From NCBI GenBank assembly GCA_024811115.1, contig JAKOGH010000315.1, positions 62,001-126,000 of the forward strand: a stretch of DNA of 64,000 nt, given 5' to 3'. Positions 12,507 through 24,888 of the stretch are shown here, one piece after another. A program made the position numbers and the translations under genes. The DNA is from Terana coerulea (taxonomy: Eukaryota > Basidiomycota > Agaricomycetes > Polyporales > Phanerochaetaceae). Position 1 is the stretch's first letter. Each line of letters begins with the position of its first letter. The notes under the pieces were generated by a model. That model had not been told where the DNA came from. It made no database searches and saw nothing but the letters and a program-made list of their open reading frames with translations.

Positions 12507-15500
12507 TTTGATTTTTGTGCGTTGCCGGCGAGTAGGGAGAGGGCGACGACGGCGGTGACGGTGAGAAGGCGGAAGAGAAGGCTAAGCGACTCGGGCGGAC
12601 TCTTGGAGAAACACGACTCACGTGATGACGTAAACTCAAATGACGCGTCGCGCGCAGGGAGAAACTCGTGGCGGGCGGTAAACAATTTCCGCTTCTTGAT
12701 ACTTGCTCACAACGTTTGCTTACTCTCCCTTTCACTTTCTTGCAGGAGATTGATAGTGTAGGGTTAAGTAAATGAGGAGGCGGGAGGTTTGGGTCTGGCT
12801 GGGAGGTGGTGTGCATCCGAGTGCGTCTTTTCTACCGCTGTTTTATACACGGCACGCTCATGTAACAGCCGCGGCAGCACGGCCGTCACACTCCCAGTCT
12901 AGAACAGCCACACCGGCGAGCGTGACCATTCTTGCACGTTTCAGCCAATCGAATGCCGGTGTGTGTACAGTCTATCCACCCCTGTGCCGGCCTATGGGAG
13001 CGCTTTAGCCTGCTCGGCAGCAGATCCTATAGCGGACGGCTGCCGCGCAGCTATCTTGCTGCGAGTCTAGATCGGAGGGCGGTTCTCTGCCGCGGAGAGG
13101 AGACGCACTTCGCAGATCATCACTCTCTCGCCAATGCGCCCTCGAGACCTCGCCAGACCATTCATAGGCGCATCCATCGATGACCTCGCCGTCTTCACAT
13201 ATACACAGCCGCTTTCTGCGACTATATCAAGCTCAAGGCAGCTCAATGAGCTTCTAGATATGTGCTGTTACTCCAGGAAACCAACACCCCGTCCCGTGGA
13301 TGCACACGCTGTTTAATTTGTAAGCTACCCGGTACCCATGGTCCTATCCTACATACCTCGGCCGGCCTGCCCACCAAGTTTTAAAACTCTGCACAGTGGC
13401 TAATTGCGCACGATGGCCTCATTTCCGCCCGCTCGTTACGCAAACCCGTGGCTTCTGCAAAGTATCCTGTACAACGTCCTCGCAATAAGCTCCCAGCCAA
13501 TCAGTGCCCAGATCATTACCACATCCACTACAGATGTCGTCCCGCGTTCACATGCTGCACGGCAAAGCCTGGGCGTGCTGAAACCGCGTCGCGCGCGCAA
13601 AAGACGGACATGGCATTGCCCGCGCGATTCGAACGACGATACGAGGCCTGGGTCCGGTCAGCCGGCCGGAGAGTAGCACTGTTGGGCGCGCAGATTGCAG
13701 ACGATAGACATCGAGATCGAGGCAAAGAATGCTCCCGCACGATGGAGAAGGCTGTGATCTCGGCATGAGTGCCACGGCAGGCGAGCATGACGCCGCGGCA
13801 TGGGCTTGTCGCTCTTCTTCGTAGTCTTCTGTACTTGCCCGGCCAATCGACGATCCATGCGATGGGTCTCGGCCGACTACACTTGCACCCCAGAGCACTG
13901 TGGCGGGTAAAAGTACCCCGGCTTGCGGGGCGGAAGCCTTCAATACTGCGACATCAGTATGGCCACACTGAGCGGTGTATATTACTTACGATCGAGGTAC
14001 AATCTCTAGGTAATTTGGGGCGGATACCCTGTAATGCCAGCGCCCTGCAGGCCCAGACCGAGACAGCTCTCGCCGGAAGCGCGGAAATTTAGCTCGGCGA
14101 AAAGCACCTTCTGTCGAATAGGGAACAAAAGACGTACTCAAATACGTACGTCTCGATATACAAATAGCCAAAGCGGTCGGCCGCGGGAGAACATCATCTG
14201 AATTGAGTACGCCGACTGCGGCGTCATCTCAGTGTCCCAACCCAATCGACAGCCTCGCCTGGTCGATGGCCTTTGCCTTCTGCCTTCTGGCCTCGCTGCG
14301 CCTTTCCGGGCCTGTGCTCGTCGACACTGTGTACTTGTTTATACTTAGGGAGTGTGTGTGAGACCGCCTTGGCACCGGGAAGCGAACAGACCTCACTCAT
14401 GATCATCCTGCGAACTTGAAGGTGCGCAGTGCAGGGTCGGAGGCTCAAGCTCAATTTGTAGAATATGCAGACGATCCGCGGATTGCTCGGTGTAAGGAAG
14501 CTGCAGGCGCATGAGTGTCCTCGGCGCGCTGAATGAGAGTGCACTGACGTACCTCCGCGTCGCCGTTACCGGTGCCCATGACGGTGACCTTCGCAGCGAT
14601 TCCCCAGCGGCTTCGCTCTCCGATATTTGGCCGTTTGCGATGGTGGGTGTGAGGCGTGAGTGGGTTCCGCGGACATACTCAGCGGCCGACGCCATGTTTT
14701 TGATGGCATATATGCAGCGTTTTCCGTAGATCTCCCTGTCGTGGGATCTGAACACGCGCTGCCAATGCGTACGCAAAAGCCGCTGGATGCGCAATTGCCA
14801 GATTGAATGGACTACCTGTCTTCATAGCAACATCCGATATCTTTGAGTACGTAAAAGTAGAATACGAATGCTCGATTGCAAGTGAATGCTGGCGTACCTT
14901 CGCCTGATTCTCCCACCTGTGATTGCGCACAACGCACGCACGTCCATGTGTCCAAACTACGTCTGTCGTCGTTTTCTCAGGCTATTCCGTTGTCTTTAAG
15001 GTTTAAGTATGCTGCTCGTCTGAAGCTGCCCGCAGCTATCTGGGTGCGAGTTCGGGTGCATTGGTGCACCAGCGACCTGCCATATATGTCCACCCTTTAT
15101 GGAGTACCGTGAACCGACGGCCAACGGCCTACTGTCTATATTGTATTGGTCGGATGCTGACATGCTGTGTGCTTGTCTTTCTGGCGACACCGCCGCTGGA
15201 CTGGTAATGAAAACATGAAGCCTGAGGACAACGAGTAACAACTGAGCATTTGCGTACCGCCGTCATTGCCTTCTACAACCGTACCAGCATTGGTAACGCC
15301 ACGAGCGTGTGAAAAAGGCAGTTGAATGATTTCACTTTCTCAGTCGAAGGTGTGACCACTGTCTTTCAACTCTCTGCCCGCTACCTAGTGAGGCCGGGGT
15401 CTAGTACTTCACCTAAACTAAAACACTTGCCTGATTGAGGTAGCCACTTTATAGACGCCCATAGGCGCCTTGTTGATCGAGTCAACCCTGCCGCCCTGCG

Positions 15501-15778
15501 CTGTCCGAGTCGAGCCATGCCGAACGCTGTCAGTTTTGAGTCCTCCAAACGCTGTCAATGGATGGAGGACATCAATTCAGAGCATGTAAAATGCGTCAAG
15601 GAAAGGAGAGACAATGTAATATGCCAGACGATACAATTGCGTGGTATATGATGTCCGTGATTCTATGTAGCTTGCATAAATAGCCTACACAAATTTTCGA
15701 GTGAGTAGCTGTTCTTCTCAGTGAAACAGAGATAGAGATACGCACCGTTAAAATACAAATGCTAATTGTCACAACACG
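12507..15778. other. 3.3-kb intergenic region, no gene recognised
   Basis: The first few hundred bases must hold the cyclophilin promoter. Further on there are only short unrelated open frames. The longest plausible one on the minus strand (about 14393-14794, containing MASAAEYVRGTHSR) has no partner exons and no motif I recognise. No repeat ends, RNA genes or transposase fragments were found by eye. An unnoticed orphan gene with many tiny exons cannot be excluded. Confidence 0.35.
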
Positions 15779-18009
15779 CTAGAGAGGCGGACGTAGATGC
15801 GACGCCCCGCCATTCGGCCAAGCCGGACCACGTAGCGTCGCTCGCCGCGGCGCCGGAGGGTCTTGTTCGTACTGGTACGGTGGAACCTGCAGACCCACAC
15901 CCTCGTCGCTTCCGTTCGCATGCCCCCGCCGGAACGCCGCCCGCGTCGGCGAGTCTCCTGCGGTCGCCAGCGCCGAGTACATGCCCCGCGACTTCTGTGG
16001 GTGTAACGACTCCGCAGATGCCGCGGGCGAAGGAGAGGCGTTCCTGCGCGCAGGCGGAGACAGGATGATGAAGGGCCGCGGTGCAAAGAGCTCGTCCTGC
16101 TGCTTGCTGCGCCGTCGCCGATAGAGAGTGCAGCCGACGAGGGTAGCCAGGAGGCAGAGAAGAAGTAGGCCGAGAATGGTGCCGAGAATGATATCGATCT
16201 TTCTACGTTGGAGTCAGCACGGATAACCGTTGGCACGAATTGCGACGCACTTTGGTACAGGTGGTGGAGGTGGGTTTCTGCAATGCGCGCTGTGAGCAGG
16301 ATCAAATTGCAAAGGACACCAAAGTACGCACGGTGGAGCCCCAAATATGACCATCTTGCTTATGCTCACATTACTCGGTACGCCAGTCGACGACGGGCTA
16401 TTCCGCACAACCAATGAATGCTCCTGGTTCATTAACAACCCGGTCTTCGTGAACAGCAACTGCGTCGTGTTTCCCTCCTTGAGAACTCGCGAATTCGCAG
16501 AAAGTGGAGATGCTTCGCCGTCGACTATGACTGAGAAGGAGCTGTCCGGAGCGGCTGCGCCGTAGACTGATATTCCCGAGCCTGCGAACTGTGTTAGTAA
16601 TAATGAAGAGTGGAGAAAAAGTAGACCTTACCCTATGAGCTCATCATTTGTATTAGTATGAAGAATACCCGCGAAAGGTCGGACGAGGAAAGTACGCACG
16701 GTGAAGTTGAGCATCATTGTTCCTGTGACATGGGTCGTTGTTCTACCAAGCTCTAAGCTTTAATATCCAAATGAACTGCGATAATGACATACCGAGCTTC
16801 ACCCACTTCGTGCCATACAGGTGTATCCAAATTGACCGGGCCCCATCGACATTGTGGATCTGACCAACTGACATTTGTAATATTGTTCACAAGACTCTGG
16901 AACACTACCTAAACCATCTATCTATCAGTGAAATTCATTAGACATGATGCCACGGACAAGGTCCGGAATACTCACGCGGTTGACGTCCAGCATCGAATGA
17001 TCCTTGTCCTTGCCAGTGTTAACTATCTCCATGGAGTGCGTCGAAGTGGCCTGCGACGTCACACTGAACAACAGCGCGTCGAGATCTTGCGCATCATCGT
17101 CATCGTCGGGAAGCTCGGTAAAGGTGTGTTGGACCCCGTCAAATATGACACTGTACGGCCCTTGTTGTTGGTACCGGCGACCGAACACCCTGTCCAGTGA
17201 TTATTCAATCAGTTTGCTGTGAACGTTCCCATCAATTCTCGACGGACCATGCGTCTACGTACAACGGTCATTATGAGGCACGCTAGAAAAACCAGTTCTC
17301 GCACCTGAACCGTACCAGCTGAAGAATATACGCCCTTCACCAGTACTCCCATTTGTCGAGTGATAGGAGCCAATACGGTGGCTCTCCTGAGAGGTCATGA
17401 GCCCGGCTCACATTCCATGCAAAGAACCGCGCACCTTCGCAGAACCGCTGACCGAGCTAGTAATCTCCGTCTCCAGCCAGAGTGCGCCAGGCACATATGT
17501 CAGCATCGGGCTGCCATGATCAACGGTGGTGTTGTACTGCATCTCAGCGAAGAACCGAGCTCGGGCAGCAGGAGAGCCCCTTCGCCTGGTAGGCAGGCGA
17601 GCTGAGGACGACCAGAGGATGGGGGCAACGACGTGGACAAATGGTCGGCATCCCGCACAGTATAAGTATGCTCCATCAAATCACTGAGAAGCAAATTTGA
17701 GCTGTATGAGATAGATGGAGTGATTCCCGAGGTGGACAAAGTCACGCACCGCAGTTACTGGTGGAAAGGCACTTACCACAAGGCGGCCGTGCGAAGGCAT
17801 CACTTCGAAGATGAGTATTTCAGGACTCAGTGGCTGTGGTGGTTACAGGGACGATCGCGTGGCAGTTTGAATAGAGGTCAGCATACCACGGCACAGCGTC
17901 ATAGCTTATGCGGCGGGCGATGTTTGCGAACAGCGGAACAAGAGCCTGCTGTGCACATCACAATGCAACAATGAAGATGCAGCAACGGAAGTACAGTTCT
18001 GGTTGACAT
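15779..18009 (-). CDS. Single-pass transmembrane protein with jelly-roll-like ectodomains
   Basis: The minus-strand gene is built of many short exons. The proposed start MSTRTVLPLLHLHCCIVMC (18009) looks like a signal peptide. Downstream ectodomain pieces are ARRISYDAVPWYADLYSNC, MQYNTTVDHGSPMLTYVPGA, FGRRYQQQGPYSVIFDGVQH, NITNVSWSDPQCRWGPVNLD and SGISVYGAAAPDSSFSVIVD. A strong membrane helix follows (IDIILGTILGLLLLCLLATL), then the stop-transfer YRRRRSKQQ and a Pro/Arg-rich cytoplasmic tail ending HLRPPL at 15779. Basidiomycetes carry many such proteins, and the FGRR-x-GPYSV element is characteristic. Ligand and function are unknown. The leader and the first ectodomain exon do not share a frame around 17945-17960, so either an exon boundary is missed or there is a one-base error. 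Exact exon borders are tentative. Confidence 0.5.
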
Positions 18010-18224
18010 CAATACAAACCTGTGATAATGCAAATCAGTCTCAGAGCATAAAGAGAATAAGCTTCAAAGACTCACCAATATCCCCCCTCCGTGAGCTGCT
18101 CACACAAATCATCAACAGCGCAAAATATTCACATTAGATGCAAACGAAGGCGAAATAAGCTGGGATATTACACTGATATACGCGTACTTTCATGCAAGAA
18201 ACGACGCCCAGTCTAAAGGGGGTT

Positions 18225-19993
18225 TTACGTGCGCCTGACACCGACGAACGAATGAACGGGCCCGTGGAGGCCTTCCGAAATCTTCCAGCACCCACCAGAA
18301 GGGAAGGTGACGAGCGACAACGTGGGGCACTGCTTCCCCCAAGCAGAGAGGTGGTTGCGCTCTCGAGTGCGCAACGGCACGGCACTGCTTGGACTGGAAG
18401 GCGGGGAAGGGCCGATGGAGGGGAACACGACCAGATCAGCTGGCGAGGGATCTTGCGGTGTGCGAGGTGGTGTTTGCAGTTGCTCGGTTGCGGTGCGACG
18501 GAGCCGGAGAGTGGTCAACCTGTGGTAGCGAGGCAAGACGGTCTGCACATGCTTTTGCAAAACCTGCGCAATGGTCATGAGATGAGCGCAGCTCCTACGA
18601 AGAGAGATCCCGCAGAACTCACATTGTCTTCGAGTGCAGACTCAATTTCGAGGACTTCGAGCGTCGCTCCCAGTTCCGCGCCAAGAGCCATAAGGACGCG
18701 TTCCACAGTCCTGGCGTCCACACGGCTCCGCGGAGATGCAACCACTGAAAAAGTGGACACTTTTGACGTCCCTCTGCCCAACTCTGCGGCCAGCGCAGAC
18801 GGCCGTAGACCATCATAAATGGTATTTGTGAGACGTATCGTGATCGACGTCAGGGGACGGCCAGGTACCACAGCGCTGACAAGAGCAGTCGGACCACATA
18901 TGTGGTCAATATCAGTGAGAATAGTCGAAGGTATCGCACAGGGTAATGAAGGTTGCGCTTGACGTTGGTTATCAGGTATATCGGCAGGCTGGCTTCCGGC
19001 GCCCGCAAGCCATTGGGAGGTCGAATCGTCGGGAATGAGATGAGGGAAGGAGAGAGATACGAGGGTGTGCTGGCTAGCCAGCCAGTCGAAGAGGTCCGCC
19101 AACTCCTCTTGCGAGGCGGTCTCACAGAGAAACGTTACATGCCGTAGATGGAAGGATGTGTGCAGGAACAGAGCGGAATCAAAGCGAGTGAGGGTAAGAG
19201 AAGAGAGATGAGGCATGTTATTGAGAGCAATCGCTAGGGATACCGTAAAGGCGGAGACCACTGATGTGCTTCCGCGAGGTATAGAGTTGCATGAGAAGGA
19301 TTTGACGGTCGCTGCGAAGTCCCTTCTCGAAGCCAGCAACTTTACGCATTGGTTGACGCGTTTCTCGTCCGTCGTATTCAATAGGTCAATATCACGATAT
19401 AGATTCGCGCGCGACGCCTTGAGAAAGCTCTGGCACGTTAACGCGAGTGCGGGATGGTCGGATGGAGTAACAAAGGAGAAAATAACTTTCAGCAGCTCCG
19501 GTGGCATTCGTGCGAAAGCGTTGCGTTGTTCGTGCTTCGGAGCATCTTGACCTTCATGAGCTTCAGACCATCGTGGCAGGTCGACGGCCGCCAATGTCAA
19601 GGAGAGCTCGGGTGTGCTGATGCTTCGCTTTCGGTCTGGCGTGATGCTTGAATACGAGTCCTCCGGCCACCAACTCTCCCTCTCCGACTCTGCATTGAAG
19701 CTCACTCTGCGTCCCAGTCCACTCGGTCTCCTGATCTCCAAAGACGGCTCGGGCGACGGCGAGCGCGAGCGACCATACGACGGCGCGTACGACGCAGTGT
19801 ATCCGACACCGCTCTGCTTCTTCGAGCGTAACTTCTTGGGTGTGAAGACGGTGAAGCTCGACAGACGGTTTCTGAACGTGCTTGTCGACTTTATGCTCGG
19901 TGTTTGAGCGGAGCTTCCATGTTCGTGGCGCTTGATTGCGAAGTTGGCAGCATCTACGGGAGGGCGTGATCTGAGGAGGCCAAGGAACGACAT
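18225..19993 (-). CDS. F-box protein with disordered basic N-terminus
   Basis: I place the start at MSFLGLLRSRPP (19993); the frame is open further upstream to 20188 but that part looks like leader sequence. The N-terminal 150 residues are basic and Ser/Pro-rich (NRLSSFTVFTPKKLRSKKQ, GRSRSPSPEPSLE). The F-box is MPPELLKVIFSFVTPSDHPA followed by LALTCQSFLKASRANLYRDI, and LRR-like segments follow (MPHLSSLTLTRFDSALFLH). An intron of about 58 nt (GTGAGTTCTGC...GCGCAG, about 18565-18622) joins LEIESALEDN to VLQKHVQTVLPRYHRLTTL. The C-terminus has a Pro/Ser linker and CPTLSLVTFPSG. It probably serves as an SCF substrate adaptor with unknown target. It differs in sequence from the other three F-box genes here. 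Confidence 0.72.
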
Positions 19994-20585
19994 GGGAGTT
20001 GCAGACCAGCGCAGAGGGAGGGAAGGGTGGATGGGAGAGGTCTCACAACATCTGACCGTCGGCGAACCAGAAAACCAAGAAGGACAACTCCGTGACGACG
20101 ACGGGTTCTCTAAGCGAATGCCGCTAGAACACACGACCATTGATACATCAGCCGCCTGTGATGCGCTTGATGCGCCTTCACTCACCAAGCGCCATCACAT
20201 TCGTGCTGCCACCCCTAACACCTCTATCCAAATCGCGTTGTCAAAACAGTTGCATTGGTAGTAGTCTTCAGCAGCGCTGGTGTTCGCTTGAGACCGCCGG
20301 TGGAATAGCTTCGAGGGTGACCAGATCGGATGTGATACCACAGATAAGTCGATGATGACTCTCACGGGAAGTAGTATGCGGCACAGAGCTGCCTTGCAAT
20401 TACCGGGTTGAACACGAGCTACTTTGCTTCTTCGCGGACAAGACATTAACGGAGAAAAATGAGCACGACGGCATGAGTACGACGGTATATGAAATACTGT
20501 GGGTATAACAAATCTATGCGCCGTGCCGTTAAATCAGATTATATGCGTGTCGCAAATAGATTCTGAGCTTACACTATGTCGGAGA
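19994..20585. other. Intergenic region between F-box and RRP45 genes
   Basis: It contains the upstream region of the F-box gene and the 3' flank of RRP45, both on the minus strand. The first ~195 bases extend the F-box frame without an intervening stop and may be its 5' UTR. Nothing else is recognisable. Confidence 0.4.
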
Positions 20586-21662
20586 CTACCGTACTTCGAT
20601 GTGTCGACTTGCTATGTCTTCTTTTATCCGCTGCTCTACCATCTTATCCAACTCTTTTGCCTTTCCAACCGCAACGTCTATGATTCGCAAGACCTCGTCG
20701 GGAGCAAGGGGGACTCCACCGGCTTTTTGCACGACGCATAGCTCCCTTTGTGCATTGAGAGCGACTGATAGTGAGCCTGCGCTCAGGGTCTGTTCGAGAT
20801 GTGTCGGGTCCAGTATTGCTTGCGTGGAAGGTATCTGGGAAGTAGGCGAAGGTGAAGCAGTACGGTGTGTGGTGCATGGAAAGTGGGACTGGGGCACGCT
20901 CCGACGGATGGTGCTAAACACAAAATAAGTAAGCATGCAGACGAACTCGCGCATACAGTACATACAATGGTGATCTCGTCGCCGACCACTTCGACTTCTG
21001 GCCTTCGATAGTGCTTCAGGGCCACTATGCCGGCTAGACATGCACAGTCAAGTAAGTTGCCGGCGTCCGCCAGGCAGTGAATCGTCAACCGAAGGTGCCA
21101 AACCTATACATCCATTAGATATGCGACGCAGATTCCATCCGTCGGAACGTACTCGTTGTCCTGCTTGTACGCACAACGATTCCTTGTCTACTGCGTCGCT
21201 TCTCCTAAGGACCTTGTCTAGCATTCGGGTCATGGTTACTTCTTCGTCGGAAGGTCTGGAATGATTTCCGCAAATATAAGCAGTCGCGAATACAAATAGA
21301 AGGTGCTACATACCTACCGACCTGGTTCATAGTCACTGGAAGCCATGGGCGAGATTTCCGAGTTTATGGTAATGATACCCTCCAGGGGGCGCTCCGGAGT
21401 AGGCTTCACCATTTTCCCATCTACTTGAGCAAGTACACTATTGCAGCACTTTCGGTCAGTATTAAAGCAGGAATGATTCAAAATGCTACGCTACTCACCG
21501 AGTCTTACCCATAGCACACTCCACCCATCCAAGGTCTGATCCGAAAGTTAGAGTAGGTTCACGCAATTCGAGCGGAAGACGTCCATCCAGGCGTAGATTT
21601 TGCTTCAACGCGCCATATACAAAGTCCTTTTCGGGTATTGAGGGGGATGGTGGTCGCGGCAT
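20586..21662 (-). CDS. RRP45: Exosome complex subunit RRP45 (EXOSC9)
   Basis: It starts MPRPPPSPSIPEKDFVYGAL at 21662. RNase PH-fold segments follow in order: NLRLDGRLPLELREPTLTFG, GWVECAMGKTR, VLAQVDGKMVKPTPERPLEG, EVTMTRMLDKVLRRSDAVD, ESLCVQAGQR-VWHLRLTIH and CLADAGNLLDCACLAGIVAL with KHYRRPEVEV. The C-terminal part is QKAGGVPLAPDEVLRIIDVA, ending SRHIEVR (TAG complementing 20586-20588). RRP45 is a catalytically inactive RNase-PH-like ring subunit of the RNA exosome in nucleus and cytosol. Introns separate five or more exons. One frame change is needed near 20838-20840 (a GGG run) between FAYFPDT and AILDPTHLEQ, probably an indel. It is head-to-head with TRM112. Confidence 0.9.
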
Positions 21663-21894
21663 ATCGAATGGTTTTGGGAGTTGCAGAGAGGAGACCTGGA
21701 GGAGACTCAGGAGCGGCTGCTCGAGGCGCTCGAAAGTGGGATAAGTTTGGCGTTATTTGTTCCCGCCTCTCCATCATCCCGACGCTTTCCATTTCGAGTC
21801 GTGCCACAATTTCTCCTTCCACCCTCTGGACGCCTTCACCCTCACCTCAGTCTGTCCTCTCCGTTCGCTTCAAGCCTTGTAGAAAGAAACGAGG
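21663..21894. promoter_or_regulatory. RRP45/TRM112 shared divergent promoter
   Basis: Only 232 bases separate the two start codons, so transcription of both genes must begin inside it. Pyrimidine-rich tracts (CTCCATCATCCC, TTTCTCCTTCCACCC) precede the TRM112 ATG. No TATA box is apparent. Confidence 0.6.
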
Positions 21895-22426
21895 ATGGTT
21901 CGGCTCATTACACATAACCTACTGGCTTGCCATGCAAAGGGATGCACCACGAACAACTTCCCACTCAAGCTCCAGGACGTCGCGATTGAAGTTCGCGAGG
22001 CAGAGTTTAACCCAGACTTTGTTCGGGGATTTTTGCCGAAGATTGAGTGGGCTGCCTTGGTGAATGCTGCGCGAGAGGTACGCCTACACCAGGCTCGTAT
22101 AGACGGCATGGTTGAGTTTGTTTCCACTGAAGCTAGGCGATACATCCCTGCCACCTGAGATGCCCGAGATGATAGACGACGAGTTTTTGCAGCATTTGCA
22201 CCATGTTCTACTTGAGGTGAGCACCTTTATTGAGCTGTCTGCCGCTGTTAAGCTAACCGGGCACGGACAGATTCACATTGACGAGGGCACCATGATCTGC
22301 CCGAATTGCGGGCACAACTATCCTATATCGAATGGAATACCGAACATGGTATGCTGCCAGGTATTCACATGTCATGGTTCTGCTTACGGACTGTCGTAGC
22401 TTCTGGCCGAGCACGAAATTGGCTGA
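21895..22426 (+). CDS. TRM112: Trm112, methyltransferase activator subunit
   Basis: There are four exons, 21895-22077, 22133-22216, 22271-22348 and 22400-22426, joining in frame to about 123 residues, the usual length for Trm112. It starts MVRLITHNLLACHAKGC. NNFPLKLQDVAIEVREAEFN, FLPKIEWAALVNAARE-LGD, TSLPPEMPEMIDDEFLQHLH, EGTMICPNCGHNYPISNGIP and NMLLAEHEIG follow. The zinc-binding cysteines sit in the N-terminal CHAKGC and the CPNCGH motif. Trm112 activates tRNA methyltransferases (Trm9, Trm11), the rRNA methyltransferase Bud23 and the eRF1 methyltransferase Mtq2. It is one of the few genes here with no frame break. Confidence 0.95.
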
Positions 22427-23163
22427 CGGTCTCTAAAAACAAACGAACAACCTTAAGGAACAGGAATCTGTCGAAGCGTGGGATCGCGTACGCCTGGGCA
22501 TTGTCCATTCGAGTTCAATCAAATCATTGACCCTTTTTCTAGAGCAAAAATCTTGTAACATCATGAACTCCGCCACTTCTACGATGTTACGGACATCGCG
22601 GTACTGGAGGACTGGACCGTCCGGTTTGTGATTAACGTCACCATTGTAGTTCACCAGCGCACCAATGCACACTCTCAACCTTATACTCTGAAATCTAATG
22701 TCCCCGATGCACGCGGAGTTGTATACCGCGGCCGGCTGTATGATCACATCTTTACGGCATACGAATACAATGCTAGGCCTGAAGGCAGTTGCTCTGGATA
22801 CTCCAAACCGACCATAAGGTTCACTGAAACCTCATCTCCGCCCGAGGCCCTCGAGATTCACAATTGCAATTCACTCTCCCAGGGTGCGTTTTCGGAGTGG
22901 CTGGTTGACAGCCTGTGCCCTGCGCCATAAAACACCGCTGGTCGAGCTCTCAGCCCTCATCTGCTATTACCCTCTGGAGAGCTAAGGCTCTCTATCGCAT
23001 TCCCCAGCTTGAGTTTGCGACCGAACCAACCGCTATTCCGAACGTCAGCGCCACATCGCTCTCCCGTTGTCTTCGAGTCGATATTCCTGCGTAAGCTGTT
23101 CTTTACGCCGTCCGCAGTTATGAACTTGCATATCTAATCACATCGAGACTATAGATATCCTCG
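22427..23163. other. Upstream region of F-box copy 2; duplicated flank
   Basis: The stretch 22640-22920 resembles 25335-25570, upstream of F-box copy 3. Examples are CACCAGCGCACCAATGCACA against TACCAGCGCCCCAATGCACA, and CTCTCCCAGGGT in both. This is a 5' flank duplicated with the gene. It has a weak open frame (22628-22930) but I see no protein motif in it. Confidence 0.45.
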
Positions 23164-24888
23164 ATGCAAGCCTTCGCCGACGACGGGCTACCAGTCGGAG
23201 ACTGCCTGAACACAACACCTCTTGAACGACCAGTAGTTCGACCCCCTGGGTCTGCTACACTACCTGGCCCTCGAATCCACATCAATGACTTTCCTCCTGA
23301 AATACTGTCCCACATCTTCGTGCTCGGCCATGGAGATTATTACGACTACCACTTTCACTCCTGTCATATACCCGGCGGTCACATCTGCCAGAGCATAACT
23401 GCCGTCAGCCCTCTTTCCTTTCTCAGCACTCGCACGGGTGCCTCGTCACGCAAACCATTTGAGAAATCCGTGTCTCAAGTTTGTCAGTGGTGGCGCGCGG
23501 TCGCACTGGGAACCCCATCACTGTGGTCCACCATTGAAGTCTACCGTTTTGATGATGGGCGCGGCAAAGGGAGCATGCACTTGGACAAGCCGGAGGCGTA
23601 TCTGAAGCGTGCGATGTCCACGCCGCTTGATATCACCATTTGCTACGAGTTCTACGACCCCTTCAATTCCGACCAGCAAGCACGCTGTCTTCCCGAAATC
23701 ATGGACCTCTTCTTGCCCAAAGTCACGCAGTGGAAGGCCCTCCGCCTGGCGATTCAAGATCACTATCCCACCGTGGATTATGCACTTCGCATGCTCTCGT
23801 CGTGCGAGGCGGCACCCCTTCTGCAGACTTTGCAGCTGTATCGACACGGTTTCTTGGGAGGAGAAGACGAATATCTTTTACTCGAAGCCGAGCACAGGAA
23901 GCAGAATTTCGTGCTGTTCCATAACGCTGCTCCGAAGCTGAGGGAGGTGACATTATGGGGCATTCATTTGAATTGGGCTGAGTCGCAATTTCTTTCTGGG
24001 CTGCATGAGCTGAAGCTCGGATATCTTCAAGAGGTACCCGACGTCTCTCCGACCCTATCGGATTTCTCGAAGATCCAAGGCTCCTCGCCAAACCTTCAAA
24101 CCCTCTCCCTCTATCATGCTGGTCCTCTCCGCCCAAGCGCTCAACCAGCCCGCAACAGAAATCGCCGAAATCATCACTCCTTCCGTGCGCAACCTCGTCC
24201 TCGCGGATACTTTCCTCGACCACCTGCTTGCCGCTCACAGTCGCCTAAGGTTCCCCAACTTGACATGCTTGACGCTTGACATCAGTGACAACGCCAGCGT
24301 CGCAGTCTCTGAATCATGGATGAACCACTTGGTCTCTCAACGCATGTTTGCCAACTTGCGCGCGCTACGTCTCTTCAAGCCTGCCAGCCGGCATCAGCGA
24401 TGCCGTCATGCGGGAGGCTTGTCTGGCTCTCACGCAGCTGGAGGAGCTTCATGTCGCCTTTGAGTCCGTCGACGAGGATTTTTGGTATAAAATCCTCGCA
24501 AATTGGTCCGACCGCGATCACCCGGCCGACCGCGATACAACTCCCGGGAGCATATGCTTCCCCGCACTCCGAATTCTGTCTATCGATGGACTGGGGAGAG
24601 CGATCGCTTGGCAGTCGATAACGTCCATCCTACGCATGCGCGGCGTGGCGGGAGCACCCCTGCACCATTTGTATATCTTTGTCAAAAACTGGGCAGACCA
24701 TCTCACGGACTACACGATACGGGATCTCTCGCGCACCGAGGTCAACCCGTATCGCACGAAGATACACATCGAGACACGGGATGTGACGGATGATGAGATA
24801 TTGGAAAGGACAGGAGCTAGAGGACACGGATGATGAGGGCACGGAAGATGAGGACACGGATAGTGACGATCTAGGCGAGGAGACGTGA
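23164..24888 (+). CDS. F-box protein, LRR-like (copy 2), three frame breaks
   Basis: It starts MQAFADDGLPVGDC. The F-box is INDFPPEILSHIFVLGHGDY with SVSQVCQWWRAVALGTPSLW. Repeats follow (LKLGYLQEVPD, LPKVTQWKALRLAIQDHYP, FPNLTCLTLDISD, LTQLEELHVAFESVDEDFW, GAPLHHLYIFVKNW). A strongly acidic tail (EDTDDEGTEDEDTDSDD) ends at 24888. The reading frame must shift near 24130 (CCC run), near 24375 (surplus A in TTCAAGCC) and near 24815 (GGAAAGG). Each side of every break still aligns with copies 1 and 3, so the shifts are recent or artefactual. It is the tandem partner of copy 3 and probably an SCF adaptor if functional. Confidence 0.65.

Noticed and set aside
13600..13640. tRNA-like T-arm (CGATTCGAACG) in reverse
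   Set aside because: The stem bases do not pair and no acceptor, D or anticodon arm can be drawn.
14393..14794. Minus-strand open frame containing MASAAEYVRGTHSR
   Set aside because: It could be an orphan exon, but there are no family features, no clear splice partners and no conserved neighbours.
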